Positions 8,070 through 16,942 of a DNA stretch of 64,000 nucleotides are shown piece by piece. The DNA is from DATBLE01 sp963775695 (GTDB lineage Bacteria > Actinomycetota > Thermoleophilia > Gaiellales > Gaiellaceae), in assembly GCA_963775695.1 (NCBI GenBank), contig CAVZJU010000012.1:186001-250000 (forward strand), written 5' to 3'. The notes under the pieces were generated by a model. That model was not told where the DNA came from. It did not search any database and was given only the letters and a program-made list of their open reading frames with translations. Within the stretch, counting starts at the first letter, position 1, and every line of letters begins with the position of its first letter. The position numbers were made by a program, and so were the translations under genes.

Positions 8070-9449
8070 TCAGCCGACTGGCGGCCGCCGGTCGCGCCAG
8101 GGACGGGCCTCCTCGAGCTGGGCGGAGACGCGGATCAACGCCGCCTCCCCCGCCGGGCGGCCGACGAGCTGAACGCCGATCGGCAGGCCTTCGTCGCTCG
8201 ACGAGAGCGGAAGCGACACCGCCGGGAGCCCGGTGATGTTGGCGACCTGCGTGAACGGCACGAACCGGCCGACGTTCCGTAGCTCCTGCCAGGGGTCGTC
8301 GTCCCGGAGCGAGCCGATCGGGACCGGCGGCTGGGCCAGGGTCGGCGTCACCAGGAGGTCGAATTCGTCCCAGAACGCGACGATGCGACGGGCGAGCTCG
8401 CGCAGCTGAGCGGTCGCGCGCACGTATTCGACCGAGCCCGTCTTCGCCGCCGCCTCGATCAGGGCGCAGGTCAATGGCTCGAACGATTCAGCCGGCTTCC
8501 CGAACAGCGCCGGGCCTACCTGCCAGACCGTCATGAAGAGGACGAACAGGCGCTCGTCGCCCCAGGGAGGCGTGGCCTCCTCGACCGAGTGTCCGAGCTC
8601 CGTGAGCAACCGGGCCGCGGCCGCGGCAGCGTCGACGCACTCCGGGGCAACCGGCGCGTCGATCAACGGCGGCGTCGTCGTCAGCGCAACGCGCAGTGCA
8701 CCCGGGTCACGTCCGACCTCGTCCACGAACGGCCGCTCGGGCGGAGGTGCCCAGTACGGGTCACCGGTCTCGTACCCGGCCATCACGTCCAGGAGGGCCG
8801 CCGCGTCGGCGACGGTGCGCGTGAGCGGCCCGCTCGTCGAGAAGCCTTCCAGGCCGCCGTAGGGCGCCGGCGAGACGCGACCGCGGGCCGGCTTGATCCC
8901 GAACAGGCCGCAGCAGGAGGCGGGGATGCGAATCGAGCCGCCCCCGTCGCTGCCGTGGGCGGCGGGTGCGAGGCCGGCGGCGACCGCCGCAGCCGCCCCG
9001 CCGCTCGACCCGCCCGGAGTCCGCGTCGTGTCCCACGGGTTGCGACACGGCCCATTGAGCTCGGACTCCGTGACCGCGGTGATCCCGAGCTCGGGCGTGT
9101 TGGTCTTCCCGATCACGACGAAGCCGGCCTCCTTCAGCCGACGGACGACGGCCGCGTCGAAGCCGGGGACGTAGTCGGCGAAGGCCCGCGAGGAGAACGT
9201 CGTGCGGATCCCGGCCGTCTCGTTCAGATCCTTGATCGGCAGCGGCACGCCGCGAAACGGCCCGTCGGGCAGCCCGGCAGCCGCTGCGGCGCGCGCCTGC
9301 TCGGCGCAGACGGTGACGAAGGCGTTCAGCTCGGGGTCGAGACACTCGATCCGGTCGAGGTACAGCTCGACCAGCTCCGCAGAGGTGACCTCGCCGCGCC
9401 GGACGAGATCGGCCTGCTCGATCGCCGTCAGGAAGGCGAGCTCGTCCAC
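8070..9449 (-). CDS. Amidase (amidase-signature family)
   Basis: This 459-aa hydrolase has the amidase-signature core with the Ser-cisSer-Lys triad: Lys in PLPIKDLNETAG, then TPGGSSGGAAAAVAAG and HGSDGGGSIRIPASCCGL containing the serines. Family members hydrolyse linear amides and include GatA-like and catabolic amidases; the tail LPAVSLPLSSSDEGLPIGVQ is typical of catabolic ones. The absence of gatC/gatB neighbours argues against GatA. The GTG at 9449 was chosen because the family begins just before a helix like FLTAIEQADLVRRGEVTSAELV; it overlaps the end of the upstream F420 enzyme gene by 22 nt, suggesting one transcript with fbiC. Confidence 0.92.
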   Translation of the reverse strand: MDELAFLTAIEQADLVRRGEVTSAELVELYLDRIECLDPELNAFVTVCAEQARAAAAAGLPDGPFRGVPLPIKDLNETAGIRTTFSSRAFADYVPGFDAAVVRRLKEAGFVVIGKTNTPELGITAVTESELNGPCRNPWDTTRTPGGSSGGAAAAVAAGLAPAAHGSDGGGSIRIPASCCGLFGIKPARGRVSPAPYGGLEGFSTSGPLTRTVADAAALLDVMAGYETGDPYWAPPPERPFVDEVGRDPGALRVALTTTPPLIDAPVAPECVDAAAAAARLLTELGHSVEEATPPWGDERLFVLFMTVWQVGPALFGKPAESFEPLTCALIEAAAKTGSVEYVRATAQLRELARRIVAFWDEFDLLVTPTLAQPPVPIGSLRDDDPWQELRNVGRFVPFTQVANITGLPAVSLPLSSSDEGLPIGVQLVGRPAGEAALIRVSAQLEEARPWRDRRPPVG

Positions 9450-9814
9450 TCGGTCCGCTCCTCGATCGTGACCGCGATCACGGGGCCGGCGGGCGGGCGG
9501 CGCGCGTACTGCGGGTACTTGGCGGCGAGCAGCTCCACGGCGCGGCGATCGTCCACGATCCGGGCGGTCCCGCGCAACCGCACCCACCAGAGGCGGGACC
9601 AGTCGTCCTCGTAGTGGTCGATCAGTACCTCGACGCGAGGGTTCGCCTCGATGTTCGCGAGCCGCTTCAGGCTGCGCGTCCGCTTCGGCTTCTCGTCCAC
9701 CGCCGTGTACAGCGTGTCTCCGTCGATCGCGAAGCAGATCGGGACGAGGTGAGGGCGACCCTCGGCGTCCGCGGTCGCCAGCCGCGCGACGCTCGCCTCC
9801 TCAGGCGACGGCAA
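9428..9814 (-). CDS. PPOX-class F420-dependent oxidoreductase (Rv0121-like)
   Basis: This 128-aa split-barrel protein starts with MPSPEEASVARLATADAEG and contains LVPICFAIDGDTLYTAVDEK, EVLIDHYEDDWSRLWWVRL and KYPQYARRPPAGPVI, the pattern of the small PPOX-class enzymes predicted to use F420. It probably reduces an unknown substrate in the cytoplasm. Its start overlaps the 3' end of fbiC by 14 nt and its end overlaps the amidase, so it is cotranscribed with F420 biosynthesis, which strengthens the F420 assignment over FMN. Confidence 0.9.
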   Translation of the reverse strand: MPSPEEASVARLATADAEGRPHLVPICFAIDGDTLYTAVDEKPKRTRSLKRLANIEANPRVEVLIDHYEDDWSRLWWVRLRGTARIVDDRRAVELLAAKYPQYARRPPAGPVIAVTIEERTEWTSSPS

Positions 9815-12122
9815 GGCCGGGCCGGACGAGCGTCGCCGGGCGGCGCAGGCGCGCCGTGTCGACCGGCGGGTTGACCGGCTCGGCGAGCGGCGCCGCGCCG
9901 AACGACGCGGCCAGGCGATCCGCCGCCGGAGTGCCGTACAGCGTCGTCCGCTGCCGCGGAGCGCGGCCCGCGACGCGGATCGCCTCCTCCATCCGCTCCG
10001 GCGGCATCTCCTGGCCGTGGCTCGCGCCGGCTGCCCGGGAGATCGATTCGTTCATCAGCGTCCCGCCGAGGTCGTTCACGCCGGAGCGCAGGCAAGCTTG
10101 CGCTCCGGCAAGACCCAGCTTCACCCACGAAGCCTGGATGTTGGTGATGTGCGGATGCAGGGCCAGCCGGCCGACGGCATGCATCAGGAGGGCTTCCCGG
10201 AACGTCGGCCCGGAGCGTGCCCGGCCCTTCAGGTAGATCGGCGCCTCCATGTGCACGAACGGCAGCGGCACCAGCTCGGTGAACCCGCCGGTGCGCTGCT
10301 GGAGCTCGCGGACGCGCAGCAGATGCCGCGCCCAGCTCCTCGGCGTGTCCACATGCCCGAACATGATCGTCGCCGTGGAGCGCAGACCCGCCCGGTGTGC
10401 GGTCTCGTGCACCTCGAGCCACTGCGCCGTGTTCACCTTGTCCGGGCAGAGCACCGCACGAACCTCGTCGTCGAGGATCTCGGCCGCTGTTCCCGGAAGC
10501 GAGGCCAGGCCGGCGTCGCGCAGGCGGCCGAGGTAGGAATCGAGCGGCTCGCGCAGCGTGGCTGCGCCCTGCCAGACCTCCAGCGCCGAGAACGCGTGCA
10601 CGTGGATCCCCGGTACGGCCGCCTTGACCGCCTCGCAGACCTCGACGTAGTAGTCGCCGTCGAAGCCCGGGTGGATCCCGCCCTGGAGACAGATCTCGAC
10701 CGCGCCCCGCTCCCAGGCCTCGCCGGCGCGGCGCACGACTTCCTCCGTCGGCACCACGTACGCGGGCCCGCGCAGGTTCTCGGCCAGCTTCCCCTTGGAG
10801 AACGCGCAGAAGCCGCAGCGGAAGTAGCAGACGTTCGTGTAGTTGACGTTCCGCGTGACGACGTAGCTGACCTCGTCGCCGTTCACCTCGCGACGCAGAG
10901 CATCCGCGGCTGCGAATACTCGGTGGAGCTCCTCGCCGCGGACGGCGAAGAGACGCGCGATCTCGTCCTCGCCGAGCTCGTCGGCGGTGTCGAGCGGCAG
11001 CACGTCGCGCGGGACGAACGGCACCGGCGTCTGGGCGCCTGCGAACCAGCCGTCCTCGCGCGCGAGGCGGTCGCCGTCCGAGGAGCGCAGCGCCTGCGTC
11101 ACCACGCGCGGAGCCAGCCAGAGGCCGCTCAGGAACTCCGGGTAGACGGGCAGGCGCGGAACGAGCGCCAGCCCGGCCGCCTCGGTCGCGACCCGAAGGC
11201 GCTCGATCTCGGGCCACGGCGCCTCCGGGTTGACGTGGTCGATCGTCACCGGCGAGACACCGCCCCAGTCGTCGATCCCGGCGTCGAGCAGGCGCGGAAA
11301 GTCGTCGTAGCTGAGGTTCGGCGGCACCTGGACATGGACGTCTGACGGCAGGAGCAGCCGTGCGACCGCGGCCGTCCAGAGGAGATCGTCGAGCGCAGGC
11401 TCGGGGTGGTCGGCCATCTTCGTACCCGGCTTCGCCCTGAAGTTCTGGACGATCACCTCCTGCACATGGCCGTGCTCACGGTGCAGCGCAGCGATCGCCT
11501 CCAGCGCCTCGATCCGCTCTGACCGGGTCTCGCCGATCCCGATCAGGATCCCGGTCGTGAACGGGACGCGCAGCTCACCGGCGAGCCGGATCGTCTCCAG
11601 GCGCGCGGCCGGACGCTTGTCGGGCGAGCCGAAGTGCGGCCCGCCGCGCTCCGACAGGCGGTCGGAGACGGTCTCCAGCATGATCCCCTGCGACGCCGTG
11701 ACCTCGCGCAGAGCCGCCAGCTCGTCGCGCGTCATCACGCCGGGGTTCGCATGCGGCAGGAGTCCGGTCTCCTCGAGGACGAGCTCGCACATCCGCACGA
11801 GGTACTCGATCGTCGTCTCGCACCCCAGAGCGGCGAGCTCCTCCCGCGCGACGCGGTAGCGGCGCTCGGGCTTGTCGCCGAGCGTGAACAGGGCCTCCCG
11901 GCAGCCGGCCTCCGCTCCGGCGCGGGCGATCTCCAGCACCTCGTCGGGCGTGAGGTAGGCCCGCTCGCCCCGGCGGGGCGGACGGGCGAACGTGCAGTAG
12001 TGGCAGACGTCCCGGCAGAGCTTCGTCAGCGGGATGAAGACCTTCGGCGAGTAGGTGACGACCGGGCGGCGGCGCAGGCTCCAGGCCTCGGAGAGCAGCT
12101 CTTCGAGGGGCCGGTCGAGCAC
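9801..12122 (-). CDS. fbiC: FbiC: fused CofG-CofH 7,8-didemethyl-8-hydroxy-5-deazariboflavin (FO) synthase
   Basis: This 773-aa protein carries both radical-SAM halves of FO synthase. The N-terminal CofG half has CRDVCHYCTFARPPRRGERA with the CX3CX2C cluster; the C-terminal CofH half has NYTNVCYFRCGFCAFSKGK with the second CX3CX2C. Together they join tyrosine with the ribityl pyrimidine of riboflavin synthesis to make the F420 chromophore FO. Fusion as FbiC is the norm in actinobacteria, whereas archaea keep separate genes. The GTG start has TATGCT six nucleotides upstream. It is divergent from cofC across 35 bp. Confidence 0.97.
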   Translation of the reverse strand: MLDRPLEELLSEAWSLRRRPVVTYSPKVFIPLTKLCRDVCHYCTFARPPRRGERAYLTPDEVLEIARAGAEAGCREALFTLGDKPERRYRVAREELAALGCETTIEYLVRMCELVLEETGLLPHANPGVMTRDELAALREVTASQGIMLETVSDRLSERGGPHFGSPDKRPAARLETIRLAGELRVPFTTGILIGIGETRSERIEALEAIAALHREHGHVQEVIVQNFRAKPGTKMADHPEPALDDLLWTAAVARLLLPSDVHVQVPPNLSYDDFPRLLDAGIDDWGGVSPVTIDHVNPEAPWPEIERLRVATEAAGLALVPRLPVYPEFLSGLWLAPRVVTQALRSSDGDRLAREDGWFAGAQTPVPFVPRDVLPLDTADELGEDEIARLFAVRGEELHRVFAAADALRREVNGDEVSYVVTRNVNYTNVCYFRCGFCAFSKGKLAENLRGPAYVVPTEEVVRRAGEAWERGAVEICLQGGIHPGFDGDYYVEVCEAVKAAVPGIHVHAFSALEVWQGAATLREPLDSYLGRLRDAGLASLPGTAAEILDDEVRAVLCPDKVNTAQWLEVHETAHRAGLRSTATIMFGHVDTPRSWARHLLRVRELQQRTGGFTELVPLPFVHMEAPIYLKGRARSGPTFREALLMHAVGRLALHPHITNIQASWVKLGLAGAQACLRSGVNDLGGTLMNESISRAAGASHGQEMPPERMEEAIRVAGRAPRQRTTLYGTPAADRLAASFGAAPLAEPVNPPVDTARLRRPATLVRPGLAVA

Positions 12123-12128
12123 GCGATG

Positions 12129-12151
12129 AGCATACGTGCGGGCGGTAAGGT
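12129..12151. promoter_or_regulatory. Divergent leaderless promoters of fbiC and cofC
   Basis: The 35-bp gap between the two start codons holds two facing -10-like boxes. TATGCT on the minus strand (12129-12134) ends six nucleotides from the fbiC GTG. TAAGGT on the plus strand (12146-12151) ends six nucleotides from the cofC GTG. There is no room for ribosome sites or separated -35 boxes, so the promoters overlap and the F420 genes are probably coregulated. Confidence 0.5.
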
Positions 12152-12157
12152 CACGGC

Positions 12158-12706
12158 GTGGACGCTCACGTGCTCATTCCGTTGAAGACGCGGGATCCGA
12201 AGAGCCGGCTGGCCGGCGCGCTCTCGGGCGACGAGCGCACCGAGCTGATGCGGACGCTGCTCGAGCGGGTGGTCGGAGCCGTGCGGGAGGCGGGCGTCGA
12301 GCGCGTGACCGTGGTCAGCGCCGAGCCGATCGACGGCCACGAGGTGTGGCCCGACGGAGGCCTGGCCTGGAACGACGCGCTCGCGGCGGCGACGGCCGAC
12401 CTCGTCCAGGCGCCGCTCGTCGCGGTCGTCTCCGCCGACCTGCCGTTCCTGCGCGGCGAGGAGGTCGAAGAGCTGCTCGCCGCGACGCCGGAGCGCGGCC
12501 TCGCGATCGCGCGCGCCCTGGACGGTGGAACCAACGCAGTCGCGATGCGGCCGCCGGGCCTCGTCCCGACGCGTTTCGGCGAGCCCGGAAGCGCCGCGAT
12601 CCACGCCGCGCTCGGCGTGCCCGCTGTCGTGGTCGACCTCCCGGGCCTCGCGTTCGACGTCGACACACCCTCCGACCTCGCCTGGATGCAGGCCTCGTGG
12701 GTCTGA
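12158..12706 (+). CDS. cofC: CofC/FbiD: 2-phospholactate (or PEP) guanylyltransferase
   Basis: This 182-aa nucleotidyltransferase makes the activated GDP/GPP-linked intermediate that CofD joins to FO. It has the MobA-like fold: IPLKTRDPKSRLAGALSGDE at the start (GTP site), VVSADLPFLRGEEV with the metal-binding Asp, and GTNAVAMRPPGLVPTRFGE. The C-terminal LAFDVDTPSDLAW is family-typical. Actinobacterial homologs (FbiD) use phosphoenolpyruvate in place of 2-phospholactate, which sequence alone does not settle. It lies opposite fbiC and overlaps the next F420 enzyme gene by 10 nt. Confidence 0.92.
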   Translation: MDAHVLIPLKTRDPKSRLAGALSGDERTELMRTLLERVVGAVREAGVERVTVVSAEPIDGHEVWPDGGLAWNDALAAATADLVQAPLVAVVSADLPFLRGEEVEELLAATPERGLAIARALDGGTNAVAMRPPGLVPTRFGEPGSAAIHAALGVPAVVVDLPGLAFDVDTPSDLAWMQASWV

Positions 12707-13695
12707 AGCTCGGCTACAAGGCGTCGGCCGAGCAGTTCCCGCCGCGGCGGCTGCTCGACCTGTCCACGGAGGCCGAGCGGCTCGGGCTCGAGCTGGTGGG
12801 GGTCTCCGACCACTTCCAGCCGTTCCGCCACAGCGGCGGTCACGCCCCGGCGTGCCTCCCCTGGCTGGGCGCGCTCGGCGAACGCACCGCGCGGGCACTG
12901 CTCGGGACGAGCGTTCTCACCCCGACGCTGCGCTACTACCCGTCGATCGTCGCCCAGGCGTTCGGGACGCTGGCGTGCCTCAACCCCGGCCGGATCTGGA
13001 TGGGCGTGGGCACCGGCGAGTCCCTGAACGAGAGGCCCGCCACTGGCGCCGAGTGGCCGGGCGCGAAGGAGCGGCGACTGCGGCTCGCCGAGGCGATCGA
13101 CCTGATGCGTCGGCTCTGGACCGAGGAGCGCGTCACCTTCGAGGGCGAGTACTACCGCACCGAGAAAGCGACGATCTACGACCGCCCTGACGACCCCGTG
13201 CCGATCTACGTCGCCGCCTCCGGACCGCTCGCCGCGAAGCTGGCCGGCCGCACCGGGGACGGGTTCATCGTCACGAGCGGCAAGGCACCCGAGCTCTACG
13301 ACGAGCTGAACGCGGCGATGGAGGAGGGCGCGCGGACGGCCGGACGCGACCCGGCCGGGATCGTGAAGATGATCGAGATCAAGGTCTCGTACGACCACGA
13401 CCTCGAGTACGCGCGCGAGGCCTGCGAATACTGGGCACCGCTGGCCCTCACGCCTGATCAGAAGCGCGACGTCGAGGATCCGGTCGAGCTGGAGCGACTC
13501 GCATACGAGCACCCGGGGATCGCGCAGCGCCGCTTCATCGTCTCGGACGACGCCGACGAGGTGGTCGATCGGATCGGCGACTACGTCGCGCTCGGCTTCG
13601 ACCATCTGGTCTTCCATGCGCCCGGAGACGATCAGCTGCGGTTCCTCGACCAGTTCTGCCGCGACGTCGTCCCGAAGCTCAGAGAACGTTTCTGA
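12697..13695 (+). CDS. F420-dependent LLM-class oxidoreductase (glucose-6-phosphate dehydrogenase-like)
   Basis: This 332-aa TIM-barrel enzyme belongs to the luciferase-like monooxygenase superfamily, F420-dependent branch. Markers include GYKASAEQFPPRRLLDL, LVGVSDHFQPF (active-site His after Asp), LLGTSVLTPTLRYYPSIVAQ, PGRIWMGVGTGESLNE and VPIYVAASGPLAAKLAGRTG. The pattern is that of FGD, which oxidises glucose-6-phosphate to reduce F420, and close relatives acting on other sugars or alcohols. The GTG at 12697 overlaps the cofC stop by 10 nt, so F420 maker and user are co-translated. Confidence 0.92.
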   Translation: MGLKLGYKASAEQFPPRRLLDLSTEAERLGLELVGVSDHFQPFRHSGGHAPACLPWLGALGERTARALLGTSVLTPTLRYYPSIVAQAFGTLACLNPGRIWMGVGTGESLNERPATGAEWPGAKERRLRLAEAIDLMRRLWTEERVTFEGEYYRTEKATIYDRPDDPVPIYVAASGPLAAKLAGRTGDGFIVTSGKAPELYDELNAAMEEGARTAGRDPAGIVKMIEIKVSYDHDLEYAREACEYWAPLALTPDQKRDVEDPVELERLAYEHPGIAQRRFIVSDDADEVVDRIGDYVALGFDHLVFHAPGDDQLRFLDQFCRDVVPKLRERF

Positions 13696-14170
13696 ACGCG
13701 GCCTCGGCCTCGGGGCCGTAGACGGCGAATAGCACCCGCCGGAGAGAGCGGGGCTCGTGGGCGCGCACCGCGCCGACCATCAGCCGTGCGCACTCGTCCA
13801 GCGGGAAGCCGCCGACGCCGGTTCCGAATGCGGGCAGCGCCAGCGAGTCGGCCCCGAGCTCGTCTGCGACCTCGAGGGTTCGGCGGGTGGCGCTCTCGAT
13901 CGCCTCCGCCGACGTCCGCAGGTCCTGCCCCATCACCGCCGCGTGGATCACCCAGCGGGCGGGCAGCTTCCCGGCGCCGGTCGCGACCGCGTCCCCGACC
14001 GCGATCGGACCCTTCGCCACCGCCTCCCGCTCGATCTCCTCACCGCCGGTCCGCTTGAGCGCTCCCGCCACGCCTGCCCCCATCCAGAGCCGATCGTTGG
14101 CCGCGTTGGCGACCGCGTCGACGTCCAGCGCGGTGATGTCCCCCTCCACGACCTCGAGCTCGAGCGGCAT
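13679..14170 (-). CDS. Macro domain protein (ADP-ribose binding/hydrolase)
   Basis: This 163-aa protein is a single macro domain: VVEGDITALDVDAVANAANDRL at the N-terminus with the conserved Asn, MGAGVAGALKRTGGEEIEREA, and LPAFGTGVGGFPLDECARLM as the second ligand loop. Such proteins bind or hydrolyse ADP-ribose derivatives, for example O-acetyl-ADP-ribose or ADP-ribosylated proteins. The ATG at 14170 was preferred; a GTG seven codons upstream is possible. It converges on the LLM oxidoreductase with a 17-nt overlap of the ends. Confidence 0.92.
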   Translation of the reverse strand: MPLELEVVEGDITALDVDAVANAANDRLWMGAGVAGALKRTGGEEIEREAVAKGPIAVGDAVATGAGKLPARWVIHAAVMGQDLRTSAEAIESATRRTLEVADELGADSLALPAFGTGVGGFPLDECARLMVGAVRAHEPRSLRRVLFAVYGPEAEAAFRNVL

Positions 14171-14201
14171 GTGGACGAAATGTTCCACTCTCGGCGCAGT
14201 T

Positions 14202-14218
14202 CCAGTCTCAGAGACTGG
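14202..14218. promoter_or_regulatory. 17-bp perfect palindrome upstream of the macro-domain gene
   Basis: CCAGTCTC, a central A, then GAGACTGG form a perfect inverted repeat in the 131-bp gap between the GGDEF gene and the macro-domain gene, both on the minus strand. It is 32 bp upstream of the macro start, so an operator is possible. As RNA it could also be a weak hairpin. The rest of the gap shows nothing I can name. Confidence 0.4.
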
Positions 14219-14301
14219 GTGTGAAACGTCACGAGGAGAGCCACGGCCGAAGCGTCCCCGGAACCGTCCGCCGCCGCGCCCGACCTGTGCGGGCCGAGCG
14301 G

Positions 14302-16872
14302 TTAGGTCGAGATGTGCAGCGCCAGGCTCGCCTGGTTGGCGATGCCGGCGAGCAGGCGGAGCTTCGGCTCCGGGAACGCCTCGGGGACGCTCGCGGCGAT
14401 GCACCCGATCCGCCCGGACGGCAGGACGACCGGTGCCACCGCGAGTGGGTGGTCCCCGGCCGGGACCAGGTCGGAGGTGCCGGGCTCCAGGACGAACGGC
14501 GTCCCGCGCTCGAGCGCCTCTCTCGTGCCGGCGAGCTCGACGACGCTCCCGACCGGAATCATCGGCCGGGCGCCGTCCGCGCGCCAGGACGCCTCGATCG
14601 CGAACGTCCCCGGCCGGCCCTGCTCGAGCCACAGCCACGTCCGTGACGAGCCGAGCATCTCTCCGGCCAGCTCGACGATCCGCCCACGCAGGTCGCCCGC
14701 AGCCGTGCCGGCCAGTCGGCGCGAGAACTCGAGCAGCGCGCCGGTCACCTCGGCGCTCTCCTGCTCGGACTGGAGCAGCACGGTCTTCTGCAACGCGACC
14801 GAGGCGCGGTAGGCGAGGCCGTCGAGCAGGCGCAGCCGCTCGTCGGTGAAGCGGGCCAGGTCGTCGCCCGGAGCCCGCACGGTGATCCAGCCTCGGATGC
14901 CGTAGCCGGCGTCGAGCGGCGCGATCGCAGCCGAGCTGATGACGGCAGTGCCCGCGTCCCCGCCGAGGACCTCGCGGAACTCGGCCGCTCCGATCGTGAA
15001 GGGCGTCTTGCTGCCGCCGATCAGGCGTACGGCGGTTGCGCGGGTCGTCCGCAGCCCGGGCACCGCAGCCGCGCGCGGATCGTCGTCGTACCCGAGCGAC
15101 GCGAGGCAGCGAAAGTTGCCCGCCTCGGCGTCCTCGATCCAGATCGACGCCTGCTCGACCTCCATGACCCTGCCGATCGTCGAAACGGTCTCGTCGCCCA
15201 CCGCCTCGACCGAGCGCGCCTCGGAGAGAACGTCGGAGAACTCGAGCCACGCGGTGGCGTTCTCGGCCTCGCGGCGCGCCGACTCGTAGAGCCGCGCGTT
15301 CTCGAGCGCGACAGACGCATGCCCGGCGACGACCTCGAGCAGCCGCAGGTCGTCGTCGTCGAGTTGTCCGACGCCGAGCTTCGACATCGTGATCGCCCCG
15401 ACCACGCGCTGCCCGTGCCGAAGAGGCACCGAGGCCAGCGACTCGTCGCCGGCCCCCTCCGTCAGCTGTATGCAGATGTCGGACTCGAGGACGTTGGCCA
15501 CGAGCATCGGCTTCCCCGTCTCGGCGACGTGTCCGGTGAGGCCCTCGCCGAGCTGGAACTCGAGGCGGTCGAAGCCTTCGGACTCGAGGTGTCCGCGAAC
15601 GGCGACCGGCAGCAGGCGTCGCCCTTCGAGCAGGTAGACGATGCAGTTGTGGTAGTCGACGAGCATCCGCAGCTCGTCGACGATGGCCTCGCCGATCTGG
15701 GTGACGTCGTTCAGCCGGCCGAGCTTCTGCGCGAGGCTCTGCAGCAGCTTCAGGTACGCGATGGAGCGGAGATCGCGTGCGCCGGCACCGTCGAGCGGGC
15801 GCTCCGCGCGGAGGTCCTCGAAGACGACCACCCGGTCCTTCCCCTGCGCCTTCGCGGTCATCATCGCCGCCTCGGCGCAGGCGAACAGCTCACGCGCGTT
15901 CATCGCATGCTCGGGCCCGATCGCGACTCCGACGGACAGCGTGACCTCGCCGCCCGCGTCGGTCGACACTCCGGCAAGCCCCGCCGTCAGACGATCGGCG
16001 GTGGCGACGGCGGCCTGCGTCGAGCACCCGGGCAGGATCACGGCGAACTCCTCGCCGCCGACGCGGCAGACGACGTCGGAACCACGAACGGTCTTGCGCA
16101 GCAGGGCTGCGATCGCCTGAAGGACCTCGTCACCCTGGGCGTGTCCGCACACGTCGTTCACGCGCTTGAAGTCGTCGATGTCCAGCATCATCAGCGCGAC
16201 GGAGTCGTGCGCCCGACCCGCCCGGCTCAGCTCCGACCGGAGCCGCTCGTGGAAGTAGCGGTGGTTGTAGAGGCCGGTGAGCGAGTCGGTGTGAGCAAGG
16301 TGTTCGAGCCGCGCGCGGATCTGCGCGTTGTCGATCGCAAGGGCCGCGGCGTCACCGAACCACCGGGCGAGCTCGAACTCGTCGTGGTCGAAGGACGCGT
16401 CCTCGCCGATGCGGTAGATGTTCAGCGCACCCTTCAGGGAGCCGCGGGCGATCAGCGGCACGCTGATCAGCGCCTCCGGGTCGGGCGGCGTGCCGGGCAC
16501 GAACTCGACGCGGGGGTCGAGGTGCGCCTCGTTGGCCAGCACGGGGCTGCGGTGGGCGACGGCCCAGCCGGTGATGCCCTGGCCGTACGGGATCGGGCTC
16601 GCCATCACCTCGTCGGTCCACGAGCCTGCCGCAAACACGGGGAGGAGCTCGCGCTGCTGCTCGTCGGCCTCGTAGATGTGCAGGTCCTGGTGCGGGACGA
16701 GATCGCCGAGCGCGTCGGCGATGCGGTCGAGCAGCGCCTCCGGGCTCTGCTCGGAGAGCACCTCGTGGAAGACGGCGGCGAGACGGCGGTACGACTCGAC
16801 GAGCGCCTCCGAGCGCACAGGGGCGTTCCTCCCGGGCTCGGGGTCGGGAACGAGCGCAGCGTTGACGGCCAC
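14302..16872 (-). CDS. Multi-GAF diguanylate cyclase (GAF-GGDEF-GAF-GAF-GAF)
   Basis: This 856-aa soluble signalling protein has an N-terminal GAF domain (~35-185), then a GGDEF domain (~195-345) and a long C-terminal half with about three more GAF-like repeats (each ending in an ALEN- or ALQK-type helix). The active site is intact: GGEEF at 272-276, with the product-inhibition I-site RGSD at 263-266, exactly five residues upstream. It should make cyclic-di-GMP in response to ligands bound by the GAFs. No EAL domain, histidine kinase or membrane segment is visible. Having the catalytic domain internal rather than C-terminal is less common. TAACGA lies seven nucleotides before the GTG. Confidence 0.9.
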   Translation of the reverse strand: MAVNAALVPDPEPGRNAPVRSEALVESYRRLAAVFHEVLSEQSPEALLDRIADALGDLVPHQDLHIYEADEQQRELLPVFAAGSWTDEVMASPIPYGQGITGWAVAHRSPVLANEAHLDPRVEFVPGTPPDPEALISVPLIARGSLKGALNIYRIGEDASFDHDEFELARWFGDAAALAIDNAQIRARLEHLAHTDSLTGLYNHRYFHERLRSELSRAGRAHDSVALMMLDIDDFKRVNDVCGHAQGDEVLQAIAALLRKTVRGSDVVCRVGGEEFAVILPGCSTQAAVATADRLTAGLAGVSTDAGGEVTLSVGVAIGPEHAMNARELFACAEAAMMTAKAQGKDRVVVFEDLRAERPLDGAGARDLRSIAYLKLLQSLAQKLGRLNDVTQIGEAIVDELRMLVDYHNCIVYLLEGRRLLPVAVRGHLESEGFDRLEFQLGEGLTGHVAETGKPMLVANVLESDICIQLTEGAGDESLASVPLRHGQRVVGAITMSKLGVGQLDDDDLRLLEVVAGHASVALENARLYESARREAENATAWLEFSDVLSEARSVEAVGDETVSTIGRVMEVEQASIWIEDAEAGNFRCLASLGYDDDPRAAAVPGLRTTRATAVRLIGGSKTPFTIGAAEFREVLGGDAGTAVISSAAIAPLDAGYGIRGWITVRAPGDDLARFTDERLRLLDGLAYRASVALQKTVLLQSEQESAEVTGALLEFSRRLAGTAAGDLRGRIVELAGEMLGSSRTWLWLEQGRPGTFAIEASWRADGARPMIPVGSVVELAGTREALERGTPFVLEPGTSDLVPAGDHPLAVAPVVLPSGRIGCIAASVPEAFPEPKLRLLAGIANQASLALHIST

Positions 16873-16942
16873 AGTGCTTTCGTTATCGGCACTCCGGCCT
16901 CGCCGGCGGCGCCCCGTTCGGGGGAATGGCGGCCGACCGCGA

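Noticed and set aside
8070..9587. Amidase start at 9587
   Set aside because: The first ~46 residues are Arg/Ala-rich and antisense-frame sequence within the PPOX gene; the family N-terminus begins near 9449.
12136..13695. A single 519-aa CofC-oxidoreductase fusion
   Set aside because: The N-terminal part of that frame is out of frame with the real CofC; two overlapping genes explain the region.
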